The notes beneath the pieces are model-generated. The model did not search any database. It saw only the letters and a list, made by a program, of their open reading frames with translations, and was not told where the DNA came from. DNA of 29,894 bases from Clostridia bacterium (GTDB lineage: Bacteria; Bacillota; Clostridia; Oscillospirales; CAG-272): contig JAKSPV010000002.1 of assembly GCA_024404475.1 (NCBI GenBank), forward strand, positions 1-29,894. Reading direction: 5' to 3'. This document shows positions 1 to 9,600 of this stretch, piece after piece (the first letter of the stretch is position 1; each line of letters starts with the position of its first letter). The translations under genes were made by a program, and so were the position numbers.

Positions 1-283
1 CGGGGCACGTCACCCACTTGTCCTCCACGTCATCGAGCCGGTGGATGATCGCCGCGATCCGCCCGCGGAACGTTTCGAGCGGCTCCGAAACGCCGAGGAT
101 ATACACGTCCTGGTATTCCCCGTCGCCGCCGACGAGACCGACGATCTCGCCGTAGTTGATCGGATAGACGATCTCCGTGCCGTGCTTCGGGTGGCGCGTG
201 CCGATCGGCCGGTCGACCGAGATCTCAAACTCGCGTGAGAAGATCTCCCCGCGCGAAAGAGAGGACGAAAGTTCTTCCTTCAT
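1..283 (-). CDS. Inorganic pyrophosphatase-like protein, N-terminal part (runs off the window)
   Basis: Only the first 94 residues are present; the gene continues past the left edge. The protein begins MKEELSSSLSRGEIFSRE and contains VDRPIGTRHPKHG, YPINYGEIVG, GGDGEYQDVYILGV and IIHRLDDVEDKW. I recognise these blocks from the small clostridial inorganic diphosphatase-like family (usually about 110-130 aa), which shares the DRP, YPxNYG and DGExxDxYxLG signatures with soluble family I pyrophosphatases. The expected role is cytosolic hydrolysis of pyrophosphate to phosphate, pulling biosynthetic reactions forward; this is inferred from family resemblance. The ATG at 283 lies 10 bases after the stop of the upstream topoisomerase gene, with a GGTGG stretch as a modest ribosome binding site. 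The two are therefore probably co-transcribed. The truncation is due to the window edge only. Confidence 0.7.
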   Translation of the reverse strand, partial: MKEELSSSLSRGEIFSREFEISVDRPIGTRHPKHGTEIVYPINYGEIVGLVGGDGEYQDVYILGVSEPLETFRGRIAAIIHRLDDVEDKWVTCP

Positions 284-293
284 GCCGCCACCG

Positions 294-2309
294 TCAGATA
301 TCCGCCAAGGCGAGATATTCCCTGCCGTGCTCGGCGATGAATTCTTTTCTCGATTCGAGGTCGTCGCCGGGGAGCGTGTCGAAGATGCGCTCGGTCGCCT
401 CGGCGTCCGCCTTACAGACGCGGATCAGCCGGCGCGTCGCCGGGTCCATCGTCGTGCGGGACATCATCTCCGGCTCGTTCTCGCCGAGACCTTTCGAGCG
501 CTGGAGCGTGTATTTCTGCTTCTTCGCTTCGAGCCCCTTGACGATCTCGTTTTTCTCCGGCTCGTTGTAGGCGAAGTACGTCTCGTCCTTCGTCGTGATC
601 TCGTACAGCGGCGACTCCGCGATGTAGATGCGACCCTCGTCGATCAGCGTCGGGAGGAGCCGGTAGAACAGCGTCAGAAGCAAGACGCGGATCTGGAAGC
701 CGTCCTCATCCGCATCGGTGCAGATGATGATCTTCGCCCAGCGGAGCGAAGCGAGGTCGAAGAGCGGCACGTCGCCTTTGACCTTACCCTTGATCTCCAC
801 GCCGCAGCCGATGACCTTGATGAGGTCGGTGATGATATCGTTCTTGAAAATACGGTCGTACGTCGCTTTGAGGCAGTTCAGCGTCTTGCCGCGGACGGGG
901 ATGATCGCCTGGAACTCGGCGTTGCGCGCGAGGATACAAGACGACATGGCGGAGTCGCCCTCCACGATGTAGAGCTCGCGGCGCTCGGCGTCCTTCGTCC
1001 GGCAGTTGTGGAACTTCTCGACGCGGTTCGAGATATCCATCGAGCCGGTCAGCTTCTTTTTGACCGTGATGCGCGCCTGCTCCGCGGATTCGCGGGAGCG
1101 CTTGTTGATGAGCACCTGCGCGAGGAATTTCTCCGCTTCGAGCGGCTTTTCGCGGCAGTAGAAATCAAGCTGTTCCTTCATGTACGCCGTCAGACATTCG
1201 GCGATGAACGTGTTCGTGATCGCCTTCTTCGTCTGGTTGGCGTAGGAGGTCTGCGTCGAGAACGAGTTGGTCACGAGGATGAGGCAGTCCTGCACGTCCT
1301 GGAACGTGATCTTCGACTCGTTTTTGTTGTACTTGCCGATCTCACGCAGACGCTTGTCCACCGCGTAGGTGAACGCCGTCCGGACGGCGCGCTCCGGCGA
1401 GCCGCCGTGTTCGAGGAAACTCGAGTTGTGGTAGTATTCGAGGACGTTGACCTTGTTCGAGCAGCAGAACGCGATCTCCGCGCGCAGGCGGTAATCGTCC
1501 TTGTCGTCGCGGTCGCGGCCGGTGCGTTCGCTCATTTTCCAAACGACGGGCTGCGTCAGCGCCGTATCGCCCGCGAGCTCGGTGATGTAGTCCGCGATGC
1601 CGTTCTCGTAAAAGTATTCCGTTTCGGTGAACTTCTTGTTTTCTTCCTCGAAGCGCAGGTGGAAGCGGATGCCCGCGTTGACGACCGCCTGCTTGCGCAT
1701 CGTCTCCTCGAAGAACTCCCGCGGGATCGCGATGTCGGTAAAGACTTCGAGGTCGGGACGCCAGCGCTGCACCGTGCCGGTGCGCTTTTCTTTCTTCTCG
1801 ACGGCGTCGCGGACGACGAGTTTCTGGCGCGTCGCCGAGCCCTTTTTGAAATGGATCTCGGAAACGGTCGTGCCGCTGTACGAGGTGACGTCCATGTATT
1901 CGGAGCTGTACTGTGTCGCGCAGGCGCCGAGGCCGTTCAGGCCGAGCGAGAATTCGTAGGCGGCACCGCCCTTGTTGTTCTCGTACTTGCCGCCGGCGTA
2001 AAGTTCGCAGTAGACGAGTTCCCAGTTGTAGCGCTTCTCCGCCTCGTTCCAGCCGAGCGGAACGCCGCGGCCGAAGTCCTCGACCTCGATGGAGTGGTCG
2101 CGGAACGCGGTCACGTAGATATCGCTGCCGTAGCCCTCGCGCGCCTCGTCCACGGAGTTGGAGAGGATCTCGAAGAACGAGTGCTCGCAACCCTCGAGAC
2201 CGTCCGAGCCGAAAATGACGGCAGGACGTTTGCGGACGCGGTCGGCGCCTTTCAGCGAGGTGATCGATTGGTTGTTGTACTCCGGGGAGACCGTAGCTTT
2301 TTCTGGCAT
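294..2309 (-). CDS. Type IIA DNA topoisomerase B subunit (GyrB/ParE family, divergent clostridial type)
   Basis: 671 aa ATPase/TOPRIM subunit of a gyrase or topoisomerase IV-like enzyme, which passes DNA duplexes in the nucleoid using ATP. The N-terminal GHKL ATPase shows EILSNSVDEA (Asn/Glu for Mg-ATP), EVEDFGRGVPLG and the lid GGKYENNKGGAAYEFSLGLNG; the QTK loop is QTKKAIT. The TOPRIM domain has VEGDSAMSS (catalytic Glu), PVRGKTLN and DADEDGFQIR (metal-binding Asp triad), and the tail has QRSKGLGE. The usual EGDSAGGSA is changed to EGDSAMSS. I associate this with a divergent paralogue found beside ordinary GyrB in many clostridia, so gyrB versus parE cannot be settled. The start at 2309 is chosen because GGAGG sits 6 nt upstream; an upstream in-frame extension overlaps the promoter. 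No A subunit is visible; the next gene is a pyrophosphatase-like protein. Confidence 0.88.
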   Translation of the reverse strand: MPEKATVSPEYNNQSITSLKGADRVRKRPAVIFGSDGLEGCEHSFFEILSNSVDEAREGYGSDIYVTAFRDHSIEVEDFGRGVPLGWNEAEKRYNWELVYCELYAGGKYENNKGGAAYEFSLGLNGLGACATQYSSEYMDVTSYSGTTVSEIHFKKGSATRQKLVVRDAVEKKEKRTGTVQRWRPDLEVFTDIAIPREFFEETMRKQAVVNAGIRFHLRFEEENKKFTETEYFYENGIADYITELAGDTALTQPVVWKMSERTGRDRDDKDDYRLRAEIAFCCSNKVNVLEYYHNSSFLEHGGSPERAVRTAFTYAVDKRLREIGKYNKNESKITFQDVQDCLILVTNSFSTQTSYANQTKKAITNTFIAECLTAYMKEQLDFYCREKPLEAEKFLAQVLINKRSRESAEQARITVKKKLTGSMDISNRVEKFHNCRTKDAERRELYIVEGDSAMSSCILARNAEFQAIIPVRGKTLNCLKATYDRIFKNDIITDLIKVIGCGVEIKGKVKGDVPLFDLASLRWAKIIICTDADEDGFQIRVLLLTLFYRLLPTLIDEGRIYIAESPLYEITTKDETYFAYNEPEKNEIVKGLEAKKQKYTLQRSKGLGENEPEMMSRTTMDPATRRLIRVCKADAEATERIFDTLPGDDLESRKEFIAEHGREYLALADI

Positions 2310-2335
2310 TGTGAACCTCCGGTGAGTGATCTCCG

Positions 2336-2349
2336 TCCGTCCGGACGGA
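2336..2349. repeat. Perfect 14-bp palindrome in the topoisomerase 5' leader
   Basis: TCCGTCCGGACGGA is a perfect inverted repeat between the predicted transcription start (about 2364) and the ribosome binding site of the topoisomerase B gene. It could be a regulator binding site or an mRNA hairpin. No known regulator consensus is recognised. Confidence 0.4.
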
Positions 2350-2370
2350 AGCATAAATTCTATCATTATA

Positions 2371-2399
2371 AGTATACCATAAATTTTCTCATCTTGCAA
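2371..2399 (-). promoter_or_regulatory. Sigma-A promoter of the topoisomerase B gene
   Basis: On the minus strand TTGCAA (2394-2399) is followed by a 17-bp spacer and TATACT (2371-2376), about 60 bases before the chosen start codon. It is divergent from the promoter at 2408-2436, with only 8 bp between the two -35 boxes. Confidence 0.75.
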
Positions 2400-2407
2400 C
2401 GGAGGTC

Positions 2408-2436
2408 TTGCAACTTCCGCCGATTTTTAGTACAAT
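2408..2436 (+). promoter_or_regulatory. Sigma-A promoter of the queG-addBA operon
   Basis: TTGCAA (2408-2413), a 17-bp spacer and TACAAT (2431-2436). The start of transcription should lie near 2443, giving a leader of about 25 nt that holds the AAAGGAGAG ribosome binding site. Confidence 0.8.
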
Positions 2437-2466
2437 GAACGTAGAAAAATGAAAGGAGAGATCCCC

Positions 2467-3291
2467 GTGCTCGACCGTCTGCTTTACGATCTCGGTGTCC
2501 GCGGCGCCGCCGCGCTGCCTGCCGGCGTCTGCCCTGTGCGCGCCGCGCATATTCTCCGGGGATTTTCTCCCCGTACCGTCACCGTTCTGACCGTGCCCTA
2601 CCGCGCCGGCGGTGACACCGGCAACCTCGCCGCCTTTGCCGCGGCGAAGGACTACCACGCCTATTTCGCCCGTCTCGAAGAAGCCGTCCGCGCGGCGCTC
2701 GCACCGCTCTGTCCCGCGGCGGAAGTCCGCGTTTTCGCCGACCACTCGCCCTACGACGAGGTAACGCTCGCCGCCCGTGCCGGACTCGGCGTCCGCGGCG
2801 ACAATGGGCTGCTTCTCACGGAGGAATACGGCTCCTACGTCGTTATCGGCGAGATCTGCTCGACACTCTCGCCGGAGGAGCTCTCCCGGCTCGGCATCCC
2901 GTATCTTCCGGAGCCGCTCGCGGAGGAGTCCTGCGAGCATTGCGGCGCCTGCGGCGCCGCCTGCCCGGGGCATTGTCTCCCCGGAAGCGACCGCGCGGGC
3001 TGCCTCTCCGCGATCTCGCAGAAGAAACAGCCGCTCTCGAAAGACGAAGAAGACGCGCTCCGCCGCGCGCCGTATGCCTGGGGCTGTGACATCTGCGCCG
3101 CCGTCTGCCCGCATAACAAGAATGCCAAGCCGTGCCCCGAAGGGTACTTTACGGAAGACGTCCTCCCCGGTCTCTCGCCGGAGGCGCTCGACGCCATGAC
3201 GGACGGTGAATACGCCGCCCGCGCGTTCGGCTGGCGCCCGCGCGCGACACTCGCGCGCAATCTCTCGCTTCGGGAGGTACGCCATGATTGA
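2467..3291 (+). CDS. queG: QueG-like epoxyqueuosine reductase, short form (two 4Fe-4S clusters)
   Basis: About 274 aa, starting at GTG 2467. An in-frame ATG at 2449 is rejected because AGGAG (2454-2458) lies inside that extension and is correctly spaced, 8 nt, from the GTG. QueG reduces epoxyqueuosine to queuosine in tRNA with cobalamin and electrons from two iron-sulfur clusters. Visible here are the acid residue motif FADHSPYDE (Asp about 92, aligning with FVDSAP of QueG), ARAGLGVRGDNGLLL, the first cluster CEHCGACGAACP (Cys 156/159/162/166), GCLSAISQKK (QueG CISYLT) and the second cluster WGCDICAAVCPHN. It is about 100 residues shorter than Escherichia coli QueG (379 aa), so it is a short clostridial version, and a different substrate is possible. 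It is first in an operon with addB, whose start overlaps its end by 8 bp. Confidence 0.72.
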   Translation: MLDRLLYDLGVRGAAALPAGVCPVRAAHILRGFSPRTVTVLTVPYRAGGDTGNLAAFAAAKDYHAYFARLEEAVRAALAPLCPAAEVRVFADHSPYDEVTLAARAGLGVRGDNGLLLTEEYGSYVVIGEICSTLSPEELSRLGIPYLPEPLAEESCEHCGACGAACPGHCLPGSDRAGCLSAISQKKQPLSKDEEDALRRAPYAWGCDICAAVCPHNKNAKPCPEGYFTEDVLPGLSPEALDAMTDGEYAARAFGWRPRATLARNLSLREVRHD

Positions 3292-6200
3292 ATTCGTCAC
3301 CGGCCGCGCCGGATACGGAAAAAGTGAATACGTGCTCTCCGGCATCCGCGACGACCTCGCCTCGGGCCGGAAGATCTGGCTCGTCGTTCCGGAGCAGCAG
3401 GAACTCATCTGGAACGGCCGCGCCGCGCGTCTGCTTCCGCCGGACGCGTTTCTCCACCTTGAGGTTGCCGGTTTCTCCGGGCTCGCCGAGGCGATCTTCC
3501 GCCGGCACGGCGGGCTTTCGTACCGCTACGCCTCGAAGGGCGGCAAAGCGCTGCTCATGTGGCGCGCCATGCTCTCCGTGCGTGATCAGCTCCGCGTTTT
3601 CAACCGCCGTCCCGGCCGTGAAGACCGGTACGTGCCGCTCCTCGCCGACGCTGTCCGCGAGATGAAGACGCACCGCGTCACGCCGCGGATGCTCGAAGAA
3701 GCCGCCGAAGCCCTCCGCACGGGCGACGAGACCGACACGGCGCTCTGCGACCGGCTGTCCGATCTCTCCCTCGTCGCCGCCGCCTACGACACAATGCTCC
3801 ACGAGCATTACGACGACACCGAGGACACGCTCGCCCACGCGGCCGACGTCCTCGACACAGTCGACTTCTTCCGCGGCAGCATCGTCTACGTCGATTCCTA
3901 TTACAGCGTAACGCCCGCGCAGGGCGAGATCCTCCGGCACATTTTCCGATCGGCGGAGAAAGTCGTCGTGACGTTCTCCCTTGAACGGAGCGATACCGGC
4001 GAGCCCCAATGGGGGCCGAGCCGCCGCTATTTTGAGGACATGCGCCGCCTTGCCGCGCGCGTCGGACAGACGCCGCGCGTCATCACCCTCCGCGACAACT
4101 TCCGCGCGGGGACGGACATGCTCCGCTATCTCGAAACGAACCTCTGGCGCTATGCCGCGCCCGCCTACGGCGGCGCGTACGACGGATCCGTCTCCGTGAT
4201 CGAGGCCGCCGACCGCTACGAGGAGGCCGACATCGCCGCCTGCCGCGTCCACGAGCTCGTCCGCGCCGGTGCGCGCTACCGCGACATCGCCGTGATCGCC
4301 CGTGACATGGAAAAACTCCGCGGCATCGCCGACAGCACGATGGCCGCTTACGGCATCCCCTATTATCTTTCCGAGCGCGTCGGCGTTTCGCAGTCGCCCG
4401 CCGCGCGTCTCCTTTTCGCGGCGCTCGCCGCCGTGGAATACGGTTTCCAGCGCGAGGACGTGATCGCCCTCGCCAAGACAGGACTCTGCGGCCTCACCGA
4501 CGCCGAGTGTGACGCGATCGAGCGCTACACCGACAAGTGGAAACTCCGCGGCCGCCGCGCGTTCTCGTCCGAGAACGAATGGCAGATGAACCCCGACGGC
4601 TTCACGGAGGACTGGTCGGACACCGGCCGCGCGATTCTCCGGGACGCGAACAGCGCCCGGGAAAAACTCGTCCTGCCGCTCGAGGCGTTCGCGGAGGTCT
4701 TCCGCGGCACGCCGACGGTCGAGACGATCTGCCGCGGCACCGTCCGTCTGCTTTCCGATTTTGGCGTCTATGACGCCCTCATCGCGTCTGCCGACGCGTG
4801 GGAAACGTCCGGCGACAGAGCCGAGGCGTCCCGCGTCCGGCAGATCTGGAACGCGATCTGCGACGCGCTCGACACGATGGTCGATATCCTCGGCGCCGAG
4901 CCGTGCGACGCAGGCAGTTTTGCCCGCCTTCTCGCACGCGTCATCGACTCCGCCGACATCGGCACGATCCCGTCCGGCGCCGATCAGGTCACGCTCGGCT
5001 CCGCCGACAAGCTCCGCCCCGACAAACTCCGCCACGTCATCATTCTCGGCGCCGTAGAAGGCGAATTTCCGGGACTTGCCGCGGAGAGCGGGTTCTTTTC
5101 CGACAACGATAAACTGCGGCTTGAAAGCGCTGGGATCATCCTCTCCGAGCCGACGGCTGCCGCCGCCGAGGAGGAATTCCTCCGCTTCTACCGTTCGCTC
5201 TGCGCCGCGTCCGATTCCGTGACGCTCATCCTGCCGCACCGCGACACGGGCGGCGGCGAGCTTTCGCCGTCCTCCGGCATGACGCGGATCCTTTCGCTCT
5301 TTCCTGACGCCGTGCGCGTACCGGACGAGACGTTCTTCGTACCCTCCGCGCGCGGGGCGCTGGAGGCGCTTCCGCGGCTTGGCCGCGGCACCGTCGGCGA
5401 GACGGTCCGCGCGGTGCTTCGCCGGCGCGGTGTTTCCGTCCCGGACGACGGGATCTTCTCGTCGCCCGACTGCGTATCGGCCGCCACGGCGGATGAACTG
5501 TTCCCGCGGACGCTCTCGCTCACGCAGTCGCGCCTTGAAAAATTCGTCGAATGTCCGATGTCGTATTACGGGCAGTACGTACTCCGTCTCGACGACGACC
5601 GTCCCGCGACGATCGCACCCGTGGACGTCGGCAACTTCATCCACGCCATTCTCGAATGTTTCTTCCGCGAGATCGACGGCCGTGAGCTGCCGCTCCCCGA
5701 CGGGGAAGCCGACGCGATCACGGACCGGCTGATCGAGGAATATCTCGGTCGCGTTCTCGCCGGCGTCCGCATGACGCCGCGTCTTTCCCACCTCTTTGAG
5801 CTGCTCCGGCGGAACGTCCGGCGCTTCATCGCGCGTCTCTCCGAAGAGTTCGCGCAGAGCCGCTTCCGTCCCTACCGCTTCGAGCAGAAGATCGGCGGGA
5901 ACGACCCGTCCGAGCCCCCGGCGCTCGTCGTTCCGCTGCCAGACGGCACGTCGGTCACGTTCCACGGCACGATCGACCGTCTTGACGTCTGCCGCGACGG
6001 AGACAAGGTCTACGTCCGCGTCGTGGACTACAAGACCGGCGGCAAAAGCTTCAAACTCAGCGACGCGCTGCTCGGCTACAACGTGCAGATGCTGCTCTAC
6101 CTCTTCTCGATCTGGAAGATGCCGCGGTGCACCTTCCGCGAGGAACTTGCGGGCGACAGCGAGATCGTCCCCGCCGGCGTTCTGTACTGCAACGTGAAGC

Positions 6201-6574
6201 CCGAAACGCCCCTCTCCCCGCACGCCGTTTCACCGGAGGAAGCGGAGAAGGCGGCGCTTGACGCCTTGAAATCGAACGGTCTGCTTCTCGCGGACGAGAA
6301 CATCCTCCGCGCGATGGAACAGGATCTGGCCGGCAAGTATATCCCCGTCAAGCTGAAAAAGAGCGGCGGGTTCACCGGCGGAGACGTGCAGAGTCTCGAA
6401 GAGTTCGGCGAGACCTACCGCGCCGTTCTGAACGTTCTCGGCGACCTCACGGCCGAGATGAAACGCGGCGACGCCGCGGCCCGCCCGAAAAAGCACGGGC
6501 AGGACGATCCCTGCACCTACTGTTCGCTTTACCCCGTGTGCCGCCGCACCGGGCGCGAAGCCGACAGCGAATAA
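3284..6574 (+). CDS. addB: ATP-dependent helicase/nuclease subunit AddB
   Basis: 1096 aa. AddB is the second subunit of the AddAB helicase-nuclease, which resects double-strand breaks and loads RecA after Chi recognition; it replaces RecBCD in most Gram-positives. The N-terminus has the Walker A motif TGRAGYGKS (Lys13) and VVPEQQ, typical of the AddB inactive-helicase fold. The C-terminal RecB-like nuclease shows VVDYKTGGKSFKLSDA (Asp915, Lys917). The iron-sulfur staple is intact: Cys757 in VECPMSYYGQY and Cys1077, Cys1080, Cys1086 in PCTYCSLYPVC, the canonical C-xn-C-x2-C-x5-C spacing. The start at ATG 3284 is fixed by GGAGG at 3273-3277; a longer upstream frame would run into the queG-like gene. 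The 8-bp overlap with that gene suggests translational coupling. addA follows after 28 bp. Confidence 0.96.
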   Translation: MIEFVTGRAGYGKSEYVLSGIRDDLASGRKIWLVVPEQQELIWNGRAARLLPPDAFLHLEVAGFSGLAEAIFRRHGGLSYRYASKGGKALLMWRAMLSVRDQLRVFNRRPGREDRYVPLLADAVREMKTHRVTPRMLEEAAEALRTGDETDTALCDRLSDLSLVAAAYDTMLHEHYDDTEDTLAHAADVLDTVDFFRGSIVYVDSYYSVTPAQGEILRHIFRSAEKVVVTFSLERSDTGEPQWGPSRRYFEDMRRLAARVGQTPRVITLRDNFRAGTDMLRYLETNLWRYAAPAYGGAYDGSVSVIEAADRYEEADIAACRVHELVRAGARYRDIAVIARDMEKLRGIADSTMAAYGIPYYLSERVGVSQSPAARLLFAALAAVEYGFQREDVIALAKTGLCGLTDAECDAIERYTDKWKLRGRRAFSSENEWQMNPDGFTEDWSDTGRAILRDANSAREKLVLPLEAFAEVFRGTPTVETICRGTVRLLSDFGVYDALIASADAWETSGDRAEASRVRQIWNAICDALDTMVDILGAEPCDAGSFARLLARVIDSADIGTIPSGADQVTLGSADKLRPDKLRHVIILGAVEGEFPGLAAESGFFSDNDKLRLESAGIILSEPTAAAAEEEFLRFYRSLCAASDSVTLILPHRDTGGGELSPSSGMTRILSLFPDAVRVPDETFFVPSARGALEALPRLGRGTVGETVRAVLRRRGVSVPDDGIFSSPDCVSAATADELFPRTLSLTQSRLEKFVECPMSYYGQYVLRLDDDRPATIAPVDVGNFIHAILECFFREIDGRELPLPDGEADAITDRLIEEYLGRVLAGVRMTPRLSHLFELLRRNVRRFIARLSEEFAQSRFRPYRFEQKIGGNDPSEPPALVVPLPDGTSVTFHGTIDRLDVCRDGDKVYVRVVDYKTGGKSFKLSDALLGYNVQMLLYLFSIWKMPRCTFREELAGDSEIVPAGVLYCNVKPETPLSPHAVSPEEAEKAALDALKSNGLLLADENILRAMEQDLAGKYIPVKLKKSGGFTGGDVQSLEEFGETYRAVLNVLGDLTAEMKRGDAAARPKKHGQDDPCTYCSLYPVCRRTGREADSE

Positions 6575-6602
6575 CAAAGCCAACGGAAAGGAGGGCTGAC
6601 CG

Positions 6603-9600
6603 ATGCCCGATGACAGATTTACCGACGCGCAGAACGCCGCGATCCTGCATCACGACGGCGACCTGCTCGTGTCCGCCGGTGCCGGTTCCGGCAAAACGCG
6701 GACGCTGACCGAGAAAGTCACGCGCTATTTGCTGTCGCACCCGGACAAGGACGCGACGTCCGTTCTCGCCGTCACGTTCACGAACGCCGCGGCGTCCGAA
6801 CTGCGCGAGAAGATCGCGGCGCGGCTCACGAAAGCCCTCTCCGAAACGGGCGACAGCCGCGCCCTTTACCGGCAGATCGCCTCGCTCGAACGCGCACCGA
6901 TCTCGACGATCCACGCGTTCTGCCTGCGTGTGTTGCGGCCGCGTGCCGCCGCGCTCGGCCTGCCGCCCGATTTTGCGATCGCCGATACCGGTGTTGCGGC
7001 CGCGCTGCGCGCCGCCGCCATGGCCGACGCCGTTGACGAGACATACGAACAGGCAGACGAAGCCCCCTGTGGCACCGCCTCCTTCCGCGAGCTTGCCGAA
7101 CTTCTCGGCTCCGCGCGGAACACCGCGCGCCTCGAGCGGATGCTCTCCGATTTTGCCGTCAACCTCCGCGAGATGTCGTCCTCGCCGGACGCGCTCCGCG
7201 AGGCGGCCGACCGCCGCGAGCGGGAGGCCGGGACGGGCGTTTCCCTGCCAGACGACGGCGTGATCGCGTCCCTCGCCGGCTCGCTCGGCGCCTATTATGC
7301 CGCGCTGTTCGCTTCAATCGCGCACGAGATGGCGGAGAGCGAGGTGCTTCTCCGGAAATACGTGCCCATCGCCGAGGCATACGCCGAGCACGCCGCGCGG
7401 CTCATGAAAGCCGCCGAAAAAAACGACCTCGATACGGTCCGGCACCTTCTTTCGGCCGATCTTCCCGATCTTCGCTCCGTGCGTGTGAAGGATGAGGACA
7501 ACACCGATGCGTCCGCGTTTTTCAAGGCGGAGCGCCCCGCGTACAAAAAGCGGCTCGACGCCCTCTTGCCGTTCTTCGATTTCGGACCGGAAGAGGCGGC
7601 CGCGGCCGCCCGTCAGACGGCCCGCATCGAGCGTGCGCTTGCCGACGTCGTCGAGCGTTTCGAGGAGCACTACACCGCCGAAAAGCAGCGCCGCGGGCTC
7701 GTCGATTACGGCGACCTCGAACGGTACGCGAAAGAGCTGCTCACGGACAGCGAAGGCAGGCCGACGCCTGCCGCCGCCGAGATCGCGGCGTCCTACGATC
7801 GCATTTTCGTCGACGAATATCAGGACACCAACCGCGTCCAGGACGCGATCTTCCGCGCGATCGCGAAGGAGCACGACCGCTTCCTCGTCGGCGACGTCAA
7901 GCAGAGCATCTATGGCTTCCGCGGCGCGGAGCCGGCACTCTTCTCCGAATACCGCCGTGCCTTCCCCGCGCTTGATCCGACGGCGGGGGAAGACACCTTC
8001 GCCGGAGACGCCTCCGTCTTCATGAGCGAGAACTTCCGCTGCGACGCGCCGATCATCGCGTTCACCAACCTCGTGTCGGACGCGATCTTCCCCTCCGGCG
8101 GGATCGGCTACACCGCGGACGACCGCCTCATCGCGCGAAAGACACCGTCGGGCGGCGCCCCCGTCGAGATCGCCGTCGTCCGAAAGGGCGGTGAGAACGA
8201 TCCCGACGCCGAAGTGGCCTACGTCGCGCGGCGCGTCAAAGAACTGCTCCGCGACGGATACAAAAACGACGGCTCGAAGATCGAGCCGTCCGACATAGCC
8301 GTTCTGCTCCGCTCACCCGGCACCTCCGGGGAAATCTTTGCCCGTGCCTTTGCCAAAGAAAATATCCCCGCTGCCGCCTCGCGCGGCGGCAACTTCTTCC
8401 GCGAGCCGGAGATCCTGCTCGCGCTTGACCTCATGCGTTCGGTCGATAACCCGACGCGGGACGTCCCGCTCGCCGGCTGCCTGAAATCCCCTCTGTTCGG
8501 CTTCTCGATCGACGATCTTGCCCGTCTCCGGCTGAAAACGCCGCACGGCGCCCTCTGGGACGCCGTTCTCGCCGGCAGAGATGCGGACGACGGAACGCTC
8601 GCCGGAAAATGCCGCACCGCGGCAGAACAGCTCACCCGCTGGCGCCGGATGTCGCGCGGTACGCCGAGCGACAAGCTGATCCAGACGCTCTACCGCGAGA
8701 CCGCCATCGCCGCGCGGGCGACCGCGCCCGGTGAAGACGGCGACAACGCACGCGCACATCTCATGACACTCTACGATATGGCGCGGCAGTACGAAGGAAG
8801 CGGATTCGGCGGTCTCTTCGGTTTTCTCCGCCATATCGACGACCTGATCGCCTCGGGCGAGACGCAGAAAAACGCCGCGGCTGACCGCGGCGGCGCCGTC
8901 CGCATCATGAGCATCCACGACTCCAAGGGTCTGGAATTTCCCGTCGTGTTCGTCTCCCGCGCCGCCAAGGGCTTCAATATGCAGGACGCGAACGCCTCGC
9001 TCCTCTTCGAGCCGGACGTCGGCATCTCGACAAAACTGCCGGACGAAACCGGTCTCGTCCTCTGCGACACGCGCCAGCACAAATGCGCGGCGCAGCGGAT
9101 ACGGATCCGTGCGAGAGAGGAAGAAATGCGCATCCTCTACGTCGCCATGACACGCGCCCGCGAGCGGCTGATCATCACCGGTGAGTCCAAAGATCCGCTT
9201 GATCTCGTCCGGAGCACCGCCGAAACGCTGCGCTTTGCCGCCCCGGACGGCGTCGTTCCGCCGTACCTCGTTCTGAGTGCGAACGACCACCTCTCGTGGG
9301 TCCTTCTCGCCGCCGAGGCACACCCGGACGACGGCTCATTCGTGATTCTGACGCCGGACACGCCCGAAGAGACAGACGGCGCCGACGCTGGCGAAGAAAC
9401 AGCTGCTGCCGCACCGGTCGATGAAGAACTCGCCGCGCGGCTCGCGGAGCGGTTCGACTTCCGCTACCCGTACGAAGACATCGCAAAACTTCCCGCGAAG
9501 CTGATCGTCTCGCGACTCCATCCCGGCATCATCGACACGGACGAGCCGGACGACGAGACCTACACCGCGTCGGGGCGCTTCCTCGCCGCATCAGACGTGC

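Noticed and set aside
177..2438. 753-aa plus-strand open frame opposite the topoisomerase gene
   Set aside because: Arg/Asp/Val-rich translation without motifs, antisense to a gene with full GHKL and TOPRIM motifs; typical of the mirrored frame in GC-rich coding DNA.
3149..6223. 1024-aa minus-strand open frame opposite addB
   Set aside because: Low-complexity Arg/Glu/Val-rich translation, no ribosome binding site; the plus strand encodes a complete AddB.
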